This document shows, one piece after another, positions 1-8,340 of a DNA stretch of 64,000 nt. A program made the position numbers and the translations under genes. Each line of letters begins with the position of its first letter. The first letter of the stretch is position 1. Source of the stretch: Psychrobacter celer (lineage in GTDB: Bacteria; Pseudomonadota; Gammaproteobacteria; Pseudomonadales; Moraxellaceae); contig NZ_JABASU010000002.1 in assembly GCF_016107555.1 (NCBI RefSeq), positions 62,001-126,000 of the forward strand, given 5' to 3'. The notes below the pieces were generated by a model. The model ran no database searches and was not told the DNA's origin. It saw only the letters and a list, made by a program, of their open reading frames with translations.

Positions 1-1
1 C

Positions 2-1930
2 GATACCAAAGAGCTATACCAGCTGGCGGGCATCTCGCATTTACTGGCAATATCAGGCACCCACGTTTTGTTTTTGGCCATTGTGTTGGCAGGTGCAGCG
101 GTGATGATAGTCAATCAGTTATATCCCGCCTTGTATCGTTACGTACCACGCTGGCAAGTGCGCTGGTGGGTGATGATTGGCGCGGCTTTTGTTTATGCGC
201 TATTTACTGGGTTTGATGTGCCTGCTGCTCGTACCGCCTGGATGCTATTTGCTATAGGGCTGATACGCCTGAGCTTATTGCCTGTTAGTACCATGCGGGT
301 ATTGCTAGCGCTGGCTGTTCTTATGGCGTGGTGCGATCCTTATGTATTATGGCAGGCAGGCTATTGGTTATCATTTGTCGCAGTGGCGCTATTACTTAAG
401 TATGAAGACAGATCACATCACCCTCATACATTGGCCAGCACGCAGACAAACACACCATCGTCGTATCAGAATGAGGCTGGCGGCAGGCTATGGCTGCGGC
501 AGGGATGGGGCGTAGCCAAACGTGTCTTTAAGTTACAGTTTTGGTTGTTTATTGCTTTATTGCCCATCACATTGCTACTCTTTGGCAAGGCCTCATTATG
601 GGGTCTTATCATCAATATGTTTGCCATCGGTTTATTCGGCTGGGTCATTGTACCGCTGAATTTATTGGCAGGCTTGATTTATCTGCTATCGCCGACGCTG
701 GCAGATGGTCTATGGTCGTTTGTCACCGCCATTATCCTGAGCTTGCATCAGCTAATCGATTGGTTGACGACATTGCCTGCATTGTCTGCCGCGTGGTTGT
801 ACACACCCATCAACATGGCTATCGTGCTAATGATGGTATTGGTGATATTGCCTTGGCTGTTGCCACGAGGGCTCATCAGTCGCGGGTTAGCACTGCCGCC
901 TTTGGTGCTGCTCATGATGACGGTTTATGCCAATCAGCAATCATTGATGACTGTACCGACGCTTTACTTATTGCCGACTGGCGATCAGTATATAAGCGCC
1001 AGTGTGCTGCAATACCCCATGACGGATGACAGTGGGGAGAGTGGTGAAGATGAAGTCAGTTGGTTATTTTTGGCAGAACACAGACCAAGTGAGGCACCGA
1101 CCATGCCAAGTAGGCTTACCGCAGAGGCATTGTCTGCCACTGTGGCGCAGCAGCTGGGTAGCTTATCAATAAAGCGCTTGCACGGTGTCGTTGTACAAAG
1201 TAGCAGCGCCGCTTTGAGTCAAAGACAAATCAATGATGATCCGCCAAAGTCCTTGCAGGCTTCTACCTCTGAGTTGTTGCCTCTGACAGTGCTGCAGCTA
1301 TCGCAGCATTTACCGACTTATCAGTACTGGCAAGCAGGGCGCATCGATAGATGGCCAGCCTTGCAAGCCGCTTATCAAGTCACTCATCCCGCCGCGGCAA
1401 AGTCTTCTATCAGTGCGCAGCGCTGTGAGGAGGGCAAAACATGGCAATCGGCCAATAACAAGTTGTCCATCACCGCGATGACAGGTTGGCGTCAGATAGA
1501 GGACGCTAGCGTGTGGGACTGTACGATAGCGATCGATCTTAGCGGTATAAAGAGTAGCCGTATGCCGATACAAGTGCTTAGGTATAACGCGGCTGCACCG
1601 CTCAAATCTTCTGCTGCTAGCGTGCAAGCACTTCTTGATCGCTTAGCGACTCAGCCGTCTGACTCATCATCGCCGCAGCGCCATACACCACCTGAACGCA
1701 TCATCTTAAATGCCGATAGCCATGCACGAGTCTGGCAGTTATGGTCGCTGATGTGTACAGATGAGCGCGCAACGTCGGCACAGAGTAGGTGGCTCGGTCA
1801 CAGCACGTCGTCTGTCACCGCTGATGTACTAGAGCGCCAGCGTGTCGGGGTAGTTATCACGCATGATGATAAAATATTGCCAGCCGCACTGCCCTTAGAG
1901 ACAAGAGATACAAGTATGGCGTCACCCTAA
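2..1930 (+). CDS. comEC: ComEC/Rec2-type DNA uptake channel, 3' part (5' end outside window)
   Basis: The reading frame is open from base 2, so only the C-terminal ~640 residues are here. The first residues include HLLAISGTHV, matching the conserved H-x-LAISG-x-H stretch of the ComEC competence domain. Several hydrophobic segments follow over roughly the first 300 residues, then a soluble C-terminal part. ComEC carries single-stranded DNA across the inner membrane in natural transformation. In many homologues the C-terminal part is a metallo-beta-lactamase-like domain with an HxHxDH metal site. I see no such motif here; the equivalent stretch reads VVVQSSSAALS, so that domain looks degenerate. 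The C-terminus has low-complexity Ser/Gln-rich stretches. Confidence 0.85.
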   Translation, partial: DTKELYQLAGISHLLAISGTHVLFLAIVLAGAAVMIVNQLYPALYRYVPRWQVRWWVMIGAAFVYALFTGFDVPAARTAWMLFAIGLIRLSLLPVSTMRVLLALAVLMAWCDPYVLWQAGYWLSFVAVALLLKYEDRSHHPHTLASTQTNTPSSYQNEAGGRLWLRQGWGVAKRVFKLQFWLFIALLPITLLLFGKASLWGLIINMFAIGLFGWVIVPLNLLAGLIYLLSPTLADGLWSFVTAIILSLHQLIDWLTTLPALSAAWLYTPINMAIVLMMVLVILPWLLPRGLISRGLALPPLVLLMMTVYANQQSLMTVPTLYLLPTGDQYISASVLQYPMTDDSGESGEDEVSWLFLAEHRPSEAPTMPSRLTAEALSATVAQQLGSLSIKRLHGVVVQSSSAALSQRQINDDPPKSLQASTSELLPLTVLQLSQHLPTYQYWQAGRIDRWPALQAAYQVTHPAAAKSSISAQRCEEGKTWQSANNKLSITAMTGWRQIEDASVWDCTIAIDLSGIKSSRMPIQVLRYNAAAPLKSSAASVQALLDRLATQPSDSSSPQRHTPPERIILNADSHARVWQLWSLMCTDERATSAQSRWLGHSTSSVTADVLERQRVGVVITHDDKILPAALPLETRDTSMASP

Positions 1931-2171
1931 TAAAGATGCTGCCATAAAAACAAGGTTTGGCCGATCAGTGTTACAATATGGTGATATTTCACCGTTATAC
2001 TATATTTTACCGTTATGCTATTGAACCATGCTAAAAATAGCACCATACTTAGCAGCACTATTCACAGCTGATATCAATGGATAAAGGCATCATGGGCAAA
2101 GTATCGCGGCCCATGTGTGCTTATATGCTGTTTTTTTATCGTTTTAGATTGTTTCTGACTTAGGAAGTTAT

Positions 2172-3227
2172 ATGCCCAATTGGCCACCAGACCCTAACAA
2201 ACGTCCTGATAATACCCCAAATCAGCCAACGCCAATACAGCAGCCAAGCCAACCAAGCGGGCAAGAATGGCGACTACTAGAAAATACCTTGTTGGCCAGT
2301 GTGGTTGAGCAGCGCCGCGCCCGTCGTTGGGGGATTTTCTTTAAGCTATTAACCTTTGGCTATATTTTACTGATATTTTTGACCTTGGGCCGTGGTTGCA
2401 GCAGCAAAGCGCCAACGGGGCTCGAAGGTGTCGATACCAGTAAGCCGCATCTGGCTGTGGTCGAGCTACAAGGGGTCATTAGCAGTGGCGATGTGGCCAA
2501 CGCGTATGACGTCAATGAAGCCCTGACCCGCGCCTTTGAAAACAGCAATGCCAAAGCGGTCGCCTTAGACATCAACTCGCCTGGCGGCTCGCCCGTACAG
2601 TCTGATGAGATTTGGCAGACGATGATGGACTTGCGTCAAGAATATCCAGACAAGAAACTCTATGCCGTTATCGGTGATGTCGGTGCCTCAGGCGCTTACT
2701 ATATCGCGTCTGCTGCTGATGAGATTTATGTCAATCCGTCAAGCCTCGTCGGCTCTATCGGGGTGATTATGCCAAGCTATAATATCGAAGGCTTGATGGA
2801 TAAGTTTGGTGTCGAAGACCGTACCATCACCGCAGGCGAGTACAAAGATATTTTAAGCTTGTCACGCCCACTGACCGACTATGAAGAAAATCATGTCGAA
2901 AAAGTACTGGCCAACACTCATAAGCACTTTATCAACGCTGTAAAAGAAGGCCGCGGTGACCGTCTAAAAAACCCTGAACAAAACAAGCTATTTTCAGGCC
3001 TTTTTTGGACAGGTGAACAGTCCATAGAGCTGGGTTTGGCAGATAAGAAAGGCAGCATCGCCAGCTTAGAGAAGCAGCTAGAGCTAGACAATGTCGTCAA
3101 CTATAGCCCAACCGATCCGTTCCAGCTCTTTATGGACCGCTTTGCTGTTAAGTTGGGCGCTGGCGTGGGTTCGAGCATCGGCCTTGATGTGTTGCCACAA
3201 TCAGAGGGTAACGCGCAGATGCGCTAA
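2172..3227 (+). CDS. sppA: S49 family signal peptide peptidase (SppA/SohB type)
   Basis: Serine-lysine membrane peptidase expected to cut leftover signal peptides. The 351-residue protein has a Pro/Gln-rich cytoplasmic start, one transmembrane segment at about residues 54-73, then a periplasmic S49 domain. Candidate catalytic Ser173 lies in GASGAYY and Lys225 in TAGEYKD. Their 52-residue spacing matches the Ser147/Lys199 pair known in the short Bacillus SppA type. It is half the length of E. coli SppA, so it belongs to the single-domain class. It stands alone, about 240 bp after comEC, and a weak hairpin follows it. Confidence 0.88.
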   Translation: MPNWPPDPNKRPDNTPNQPTPIQQPSQPSGQEWRLLENTLLASVVEQRRARRWGIFFKLLTFGYILLIFLTLGRGCSSKAPTGLEGVDTSKPHLAVVELQGVISSGDVANAYDVNEALTRAFENSNAKAVALDINSPGGSPVQSDEIWQTMMDLRQEYPDKKLYAVIGDVGASGAYYIASAADEIYVNPSSLVGSIGVIMPSYNIEGLMDKFGVEDRTITAGEYKDILSLSRPLTDYEENHVEKVLANTHKHFINAVKEGRGDRLKNPEQNKLFSGLFWTGEQSIELGLADKKGSIASLEKQLELDNVVNYSPTDPFQLFMDRFAVKLGAGVGSSIGLDVLPQSEGNAQMR

Positions 3228-3262
3228 GTACTGTATGTTTTCATACGATTGTGTATGATGGT

Positions 3263-3288
3263 TGAGGCTGGGCGTATGCTCAGCCTCA
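3263..3288 (+). terminator. Hairpin after the S49 peptidase
   Basis: TGAGGCTG and CAGCCTCA form an 8-bp stem with a 10-nt loop 35 bases past the stop codon. There is no clear T run, so termination here is only plausible. Confidence 0.4.
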
Positions 3289-3408
3289 TTGGTATGTCAC
3301 ATTCATTATCTGCCATACCAATGACAAATAACGTAAACCATATAAATCATATAAACCACCATATAAACCATATTGTCACATTTGATCAGGATCTGATGAG
3401 AGCTTGTT

Positions 3409-4314
3409 ATGAATGATGAAGTCGAATTGCAGACCTTTAGCGCCGCACTGCCCATCTCAAAAATAACCCAGAAGCCTGTGCTGCATTTTGCCCATGCCAA
3501 TGGTATGCCAAGCGCGGTCTATCAGCCGTTTTTTGAGCATTTATCTGAGTTTTTTACCATTGAGTATATTGCCAGACTGGGCGATACTCCTGGCTATCCG
3601 GTGGATAATCATTGGCGCAGCCTGACGCAGCAGGTTATTGATAGCGTAAAAAACGCGTGTGACAAGCATGGCGTGACTCAAGTGGTGGCAGTGGGTCACT
3701 CGCTTGGCGCGATGTGTACCTTGCAGGCACTGTACCGCGCGCCTGAGCACTTTGCCCAAGCGGTGCTGATGGATCCGCCATGGATTTATGGCAAAACCAG
3801 TCTACTTTGGCATATGGCCAAAACAATAGACAGACTGCCGCTTATGAATAACCGCTTAATGGACGCATTGTCGCCCTCTGGGATATCGAAACGTCGCCGT
3901 GATGTTTGGGACAGCCGAGAGGCAGCCTACGAAAAAATGCGTCATAAAGGTTTTTTTAAGAATTTTGATGAGCGCAGCTTTCAGGGCTATATCGAGCATG
4001 GATTGCACGAGCGCGCCGATGGCAAGGTGACACTGGCCATTCCCAAAGCCAGTGAGGTGGCGGTGTTTCGTACCAATCCTTCTTGGTATTGGCTGACGCC
4101 CAATCGTGGCCCTAAGGTACCTGTGACGTTGATTATCGGCGAGGATAGCTTGTTTTTAAAGCGCCACTTCCCGCAGCAGGTTCAATCGCGGCTAGGCATT
4201 GCGTACCAGACCCATGCAGGCGGTCATATGTTCCCACTTGAGTACCCAGAGTCAGTCGCGCAACACGTACTATCATTGATTGAGCAGCAGCTAAAGCCTA
4301 GCGGCGAAAACTAA
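3409..4314 (+). CDS. Alpha/beta hydrolase
   Basis: A 301-residue single-domain alpha/beta hydrolase. FAHANGMPS near residue 27 suits the oxyanion-hole strand, GHSLGAM near residue 100 is the nucleophile elbow (G-H-S-L-G), and GGHMFPLEYP near the C-terminus supplies the likely catalytic His. The acid is probably the Asp in IIGEDSLF. No signal peptide is visible, so it is probably cytoplasmic. The substrate cannot be told from sequence; esterase, lipase and C-C hydrolase are all possible. It is a single-gene unit, preceded by AT-rich ATAAACCA-type short repeats. Confidence 0.8.
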   Translation: MNDEVELQTFSAALPISKITQKPVLHFAHANGMPSAVYQPFFEHLSEFFTIEYIARLGDTPGYPVDNHWRSLTQQVIDSVKNACDKHGVTQVVAVGHSLGAMCTLQALYRAPEHFAQAVLMDPPWIYGKTSLLWHMAKTIDRLPLMNNRLMDALSPSGISKRRRDVWDSREAAYEKMRHKGFFKNFDERSFQGYIEHGLHERADGKVTLAIPKASEVAVFRTNPSWYWLTPNRGPKVPVTLIIGEDSLFLKRHFPQQVQSRLGIAYQTHAGGHMFPLEYPESVAQHVLSLIEQQLKPSGEN

Positions 4315-4381
4315 CCACCTACACCGCGACAGATACAGGCTATAGTCGATTCTCAATAAAACAGATACATTATAGGTCAAC

Positions 4382-4457
4382 GTGGCACTGGGATAAATTT
4401 TCCTTGCGAGCTGTGCCTGCGCTGCTCGATGCTGCATAAAATTTATCCCAGTCCCAC
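4382..4457. repeat. 20-bp inverted repeat, possible MITE or extragenic palindrome
   Basis: GTGGCACTGGGATAAATTTT at 4382-4401 is matched, with one mismatch, by its reverse complement at 4438-4457. The 36-base interior can itself fold through CGAGC/GCTCG. GATACA before and TGTATC after extend the symmetry. This is too elaborate for a simple terminator and looks like a short interspersed element. It occupies much of the 217-bp gap between two plus-strand genes. Confidence 0.65.
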
Positions 4458-4531
4458 TGTATCATTTTTATACTGAACTCACCATATAGGCTCTAAATAG
4501 CTAGGCAGTGTGCTACTTTAAGTGACGATTT

Positions 4532-5326
4532 ATGCAAAAAAACACGACCATCGCCCATCAAACCTCTATCATAAAACAACCGCCGCTGTTTTCGCGTTTG
4601 GGCGCGTTTGTGCTGACGGTAGGGGTGGTGATGGCGTTTTTTATCAGTCAGCTATTAGGGGTTTATATCGCTGGCAAGTTGGTATTGCCCACTGGTAAAA
4701 GCGCCAGCATGGCTGATATTTTTTATTTTGGCAGTAATGATGGCACGGTCGTCAGCCTCTCTATCCTCATAGGCTGTGTTTTGTTAGTCGCTATGAGCGG
4801 TTTGCTGATTGATATCAGGGGCGGCAACGTACGGCACTATCTGGCACTAACGCCGTTTTCACTCGCAGTCGGCATAGGTATGCTTGGGGTGTTATTGCTG
4901 TTTATGATTGGCAGTCAGGCCTTGACGTATGTGTTGGGTGAGACGCCGCTGGTGTTTGTCGATCCGCTGTATCAGTCTGTCAGCTCGGTGTGGCTATTGG
5001 TGTTTGCAATGGTGATCGTCGCGCCTGTTTATGAGGAGCTGATATTTCGTGGGCTCCTGTGGTCGGCAATCGCTGAGCAGTTTATAGATACAGATAATTT
5101 ATCACATTTATCGCCGCGCGGGGCAGTTGTTGCAAGCGTCGTGACCAGTTTGATATTTGCGGTCATTCATGTGCAGTACGGCGTCTATGAGATCAGTACC
5201 ATTGTGGTACTGGCATTGATATTTTGTTATGCGCGTTTTAAGTCAGGCTCGCTGCTGCTGCCGATACTACTACATATCATCAATAATGGCGCTGCTATGT
5301 GGCAGTATCTGGCGCAAGTGGCTTAA
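4532..5326 (+). CDS. CPBP family intramembrane metalloprotease
   Basis: A 264-residue polytopic membrane protein with about six to eight hydrophobic segments. EELIFRG near residue 168 is the EExxxR motif of the CPBP (CAAX protease and bacteriocin-processing, Abi) family. VIHVQYG and LHIINNG supply the downstream motif-3 and motif-4 residues. Family members are glutamate-dependent intramembrane proteases; bacterial roles include protein processing and bacteriocin immunity, but no substrate is evident here. It has no bacteriocin genes nearby. It faces dusA tail to tail. Confidence 0.85.
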   Translation: MQKNTTIAHQTSIIKQPPLFSRLGAFVLTVGVVMAFFISQLLGVYIAGKLVLPTGKSASMADIFYFGSNDGTVVSLSILIGCVLLVAMSGLLIDIRGGNVRHYLALTPFSLAVGIGMLGVLLLFMIGSQALTYVLGETPLVFVDPLYQSVSSVWLLVFAMVIVAPVYEELIFRGLLWSAIAEQFIDTDNLSHLSPRGAVVASVVTSLIFAVIHVQYGVYEISTIVVLALIFCYARFKSGSLLLPILLHIINNGAAMWQYLAQVA

Positions 5327-5359
5327 GTAGTAATTATTAATTGCTAATTACTGCGCGAA

Positions 5360-5388
5360 ACACCACATTACTTAAGTTCATGTGGTGT
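5360..5388. terminator. Inverted repeat between convergent genes
   Basis: ACACCACAT and ATGTGGTGT form a perfect 9-bp stem with an 11-nt loop between the convergent CPBP protease and dusA. It has no good T run in either direction. A second weak hairpin (AGTAATTA/TAATTACT) sits just before it. Confidence 0.45.
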
Positions 5389-5415
5389 CAATCCATGTGG
5401 TCTTAATCAGTACGG

Positions 5416-6387
5416 CTATACATCAGGATTGAGCGCCAACACCTCATCAGCTGCCTGCTTGACATCGTCGAGCGTTAGCTGTGGTTTGCCGCTTAAGGCT
5501 TGTCGCCATTTACGCGCGCCCATCAGTCCTTGAAACAAACCCAGATAGTGCCGCGTCATCGTAGGCAGCGCTTCGCCTTTAGCGATTTGTGTTTCTAGAT
5601 AGGGGAGGAGCTGCGCCAAAATCTCTGAGCGCTTGGGCGTAGGCGCACCCCACAGACAATTGGCCTCTGCCAGCAGGTAAGGGTTGTGATAAAACGCCCG
5701 CCCAATCATCACCCCATCGACGTGCTGTAAATGCGCCTCGATATCGGCGACGGTGTCGATACCACCATTGATCTCGATATCGAGCGTAGGGAAGTCTTGT
5801 TTGAGGCGGTACACATCGTCATAGCGCAGGGGCGGTATTTCACGGTTTTGTTTGGGGCTCAAGCCTTGTAGCCAAGCGGTACGCGCATGGACAATAAAGC
5901 GTGTACAACCAGCCGCTGCTACTGTCTCGACAAAGTCCACCATAAACTCATAACTGTCAAAATCATCAATGCCGATACGGTGCTTGACGGTCACAGGAAT
6001 ATCGACCGCAGCCTGCATATGCTTGACCAAGTCAGCAACCGTCTCAGGCTCCGCCATCAGACAAGCGCCTATTTTATTGTGCTGCACACGGTCAGATGGG
6101 CAGCCCACATTGATATTGACCTCATCATAGCCATACTGCTGGGCAAACTCAGCACACTTCGTCATCTCGCTATTGTCGGCGCCGCCCAGTTGCAACACCA
6201 ATGGATGCTCAAGCGCATCAAAGCGCAGATGCCGATCGCGATTGCCATGGATGAGTGCACCCGTGCTGATCATCTCAGTATAAAGATAAACATGCGGATT
6301 AAACAACCGCGCAAAGTAACGATAATCTGTCGTTGTCCAATCAATCATAGGGGCAACAGAGAGTCGTTTATTGCTCATATCAACCAT
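5416..6387 (-). CDS. dusA: tRNA-dihydrouridine(20/20a) synthase DusA
   Basis: FMN-dependent enzyme that reduces uridine 20/20a in the tRNA D-loop. SVAPMIDWTTTDYR at the N-terminus is the flavin-binding start typical of DusA. NVGCPSDRVQ holds the catalytic Cys. HARTAWLQGLSPKQNR is a stretch characteristic of DusA rather than DusB or DusC, and GGIDTV and DGVMIGRAFYHNP complete the TIM-barrel phosphate site. At 323 residues it is normal length. The start could equally be the ATG three codons later (6378); neither has a strong ribosome binding site. Confidence 0.93.
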   Translation of the reverse strand: MVDMSNKRLSVAPMIDWTTTDYRYFARLFNPHVYLYTEMISTGALIHGNRDRHLRFDALEHPLVLQLGGADNSEMTKCAEFAQQYGYDEVNINVGCPSDRVQHNKIGACLMAEPETVADLVKHMQAAVDIPVTVKHRIGIDDFDSYEFMVDFVETVAAAGCTRFIVHARTAWLQGLSPKQNREIPPLRYDDVYRLKQDFPTLDIEINGGIDTVADIEAHLQHVDGVMIGRAFYHNPYLLAEANCLWGAPTPKRSEILAQLLPYLETQIAKGEALPTMTRHYLGLFQGLMGARKWRQALSGKPQLTLDDVKQAADEVLALNPDV

Positions 6388-6570
6388 AGGGGTGGGGCCT
6401 TAATAAAGAGTCGTTAAATGTGTAGTAGTGGCTAAATGTATAAGCGTGGTTTGGTTTATGGGGTCTTAAGCGCATAAAAAAAGCGTCATGCAGCTACCAT
6501 GACACCGTATGTATCATCCATCATCTATAAAGCTAAGACACGACCGAGGCTGCGACCCGTTAGGTCGCCA

Positions 6571-7872
6571 CTAGATCACATGCTCAATCTTTTTAAACTC
6601 GGGCAAGTTGTAAAAATAAAGACCCATGATGATACCGATAAAACCGATAAATGCAATGTAGAGAGCCGGAGAGAAAATCACTAGAGTCGTGGCATAGCCG
6701 AGTCCAAAAGGAATCGAGATACCGACGATGCCGTACGTGACATTATAACAAAGTGCCATACCAGTTAGGCGCACATTGGTCGGAAACAGCTGTACCAAAA
6801 TAGCCGGCATCATGCCAATAATACCTGAGCAAAAGCCTAAGAGGGCGTACATGATCAAGATATAATCACCACCAGCCTCTAAATGATAAAAGAAAGCAAG
6901 AATCATGGTGATAAGTAGCGCAGAGCCTGCGGCAAGAATTTTACCAAAGTTTTGGTAGTTCGATAAAATCCCATAAAAAACACAGCCAAAAATCATAAAC
7001 ACAATGCCCAGACTGTGTGAAAACCCAAACAAATCCGCATCTAGGTTAAAGCGCAGCTTGATCAAGTCGGGCAGCAAAATGACAACGACGGTGGTGATGC
7101 TGGAGATGATTAAGGTCAAAATCATCCCAATAAAGATAGAGTGTTTGCAGTGCTTAGACAGCAGCGTCAAGGGTTTGGCGACATAGTTTGGTGGTTTTGA
7201 TGCTAGCATGGCCGTAAAAAACGGCGTTTCACTGACCAAGCGCCAAGCCAGTAGCGGCAAAAAGCTCAGTATGGCTGCCACAAAAAACGGCAGTCGCCAG
7301 CCATAGTCGACCAATTGCTCAATGGTCATAACGTTCGACAACCACATAAAAAACGCATTTGAAAACAACACACCCACAAAAAAACTGGCCGTGACATAAC
7401 TACAAGCAACCGACAAATACTGACGGGGCACGTGCTCGGCCACAAATACCCAAGCCAAGGGCACATACAGGCCAAATGCCATTCCTTGTATGAGCCGCAG
7501 CAGGATAAACAAAGCAGGCGATATCAGTCCCCACTGTGCATAGGTCGGCAAACAAGCCATGACTAGCAAACTGATGGCACTGACGAGCATACTGACGAGT
7601 AAAGTAAACTTACGCCCTTTGATATCTCCATAGCGCCCCAGCAAAACACCGCCGAATGGACGAGCAAGATAACCGACGGCAAACAGTCCTAACCCTTGTA
7701 GCCGAGCAACATTGGGATTGCTATTGACGGGGAACAGCGCCGATGCCACGATATCTGAGATATATAAATAAATCAAAAAATCAAAAAACGCGACGGCGCT
7801 ACTAAAGCAAATAAACAATACCATGTTTCTATCTTTCGTAGACATCAGGGCATATTGAGAACGATTAGGCAT
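6571..7872 (-). CDS. MFS transporter, metabolite:H+ symporter (ProP/KgtP-like) subfamily
   Basis: A 433-residue major facilitator with about twelve hydrophobic segments. LLGRYGDIKGRK in the loop after helix 2 is the MFS signature, and the helix 1 to helix 2 layout (FFDFLIYLYISDIV, then YLARPFGG) is typical of the MHS group that carries proline/betaine, citrate or alpha-ketoglutarate. The substrate cannot be assigned. It is a single-gene unit. On its upstream side is a GATTATC/GATAATC palindrome at about 7918-7936 and then a MITE-like repeat. Confidence 0.82.
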   Translation of the reverse strand: MPNRSQYALMSTKDRNMVLFICFSSAVAFFDFLIYLYISDIVASALFPVNSNPNVARLQGLGLFAVGYLARPFGGVLLGRYGDIKGRKFTLLVSMLVSAISLLVMACLPTYAQWGLISPALFILLRLIQGMAFGLYVPLAWVFVAEHVPRQYLSVACSYVTASFFVGVLFSNAFFMWLSNVMTIEQLVDYGWRLPFFVAAILSFLPLLAWRLVSETPFFTAMLASKPPNYVAKPLTLLSKHCKHSIFIGMILTLIISSITTVVVILLPDLIKLRFNLDADLFGFSHSLGIVFMIFGCVFYGILSNYQNFGKILAAGSALLITMILAFFYHLEAGGDYILIMYALLGFCSGIIGMMPAILVQLFPTNVRLTGMALCYNVTYGIVGISIPFGLGYATTLVIFSPALYIAFIGFIGIIMGLYFYNLPEFKKIEHVI

Positions 7873-8040
7873 AGTAAATCACGCATCCACACCACAAGCT
7901 AATGTGGTCGTTAAGCCGATTATCCTCTAGATAATCCGCATGATAAAAACTGACACCTCCTGATAAAAAAGGGAAGCGTCAAGACAGTAATATTCAGAGT
8001 GTTTCGCTTAAGCGTTTCGCTATTTTTAGCCCATTGAAAT

Positions 8041-8307
8041 AGGGCGTGTTGAACATTCGACCATGGCACTGACAGCGACTATTTTTTAGGCGATTCGATG
8101 TTAAAAATAATAAATTTAGTCATTCTAAGCGCTTATTTTTAACGATGAAGCGGCAAAAAAGAGTCCTGTCCCTGCGGGCTGATGCTAAAATTGCCCCATA
8201 CTGCGTTACAAATCTCGCTAAGGCATCTGCATTATCGTCGCTTTGTGCCTTGTCTGGAACAATTTTAGCGATCAGCAGTGCCTATTTGCGAATGTTCAAC
8301 ACGCCCT
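8041..8307. mobile_element. MITE-like element with 19-bp perfect terminal inverted repeats (family A, long form)
   Basis: AGGGCGTGTTGAACATTCG at 8041-8059 is perfectly repeated in inverted form at 8289-8307. The outer bases on both sides are TA, consistent with insertion at a TA dinucleotide. The 229-base interior has no gene. It contains a second inner inverted repeat (CTGATGCTAAAATTG against CAATTTTAGCGATCAG at about 8201-8277). A 64-bp relative lies at 48661-48724. Too short to encode a transposase, so it would depend on one elsewhere. Confidence 0.75.
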
Positions 8308-8340
8308 AATTATCGAGTGAATAAAAGCCCTGCCTGAGTA

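Noticed and set aside
3332..3372. AT-rich ATAAACCA short repeats before the alpha/beta hydrolase as an iteron or origin
   Set aside because: Copies are few, short and irregular, with no DnaA-box pattern or replication gene nearby.
5887..6417. 176-codon plus-strand frame opposite dusA
   Set aside because: It is a shadow of the strongly conserved dusA frame.
8041..8307. Intact insertion sequence
   Set aside because: At 267 bp with no open frame it cannot encode a transposase; I call it a MITE-like element instead.
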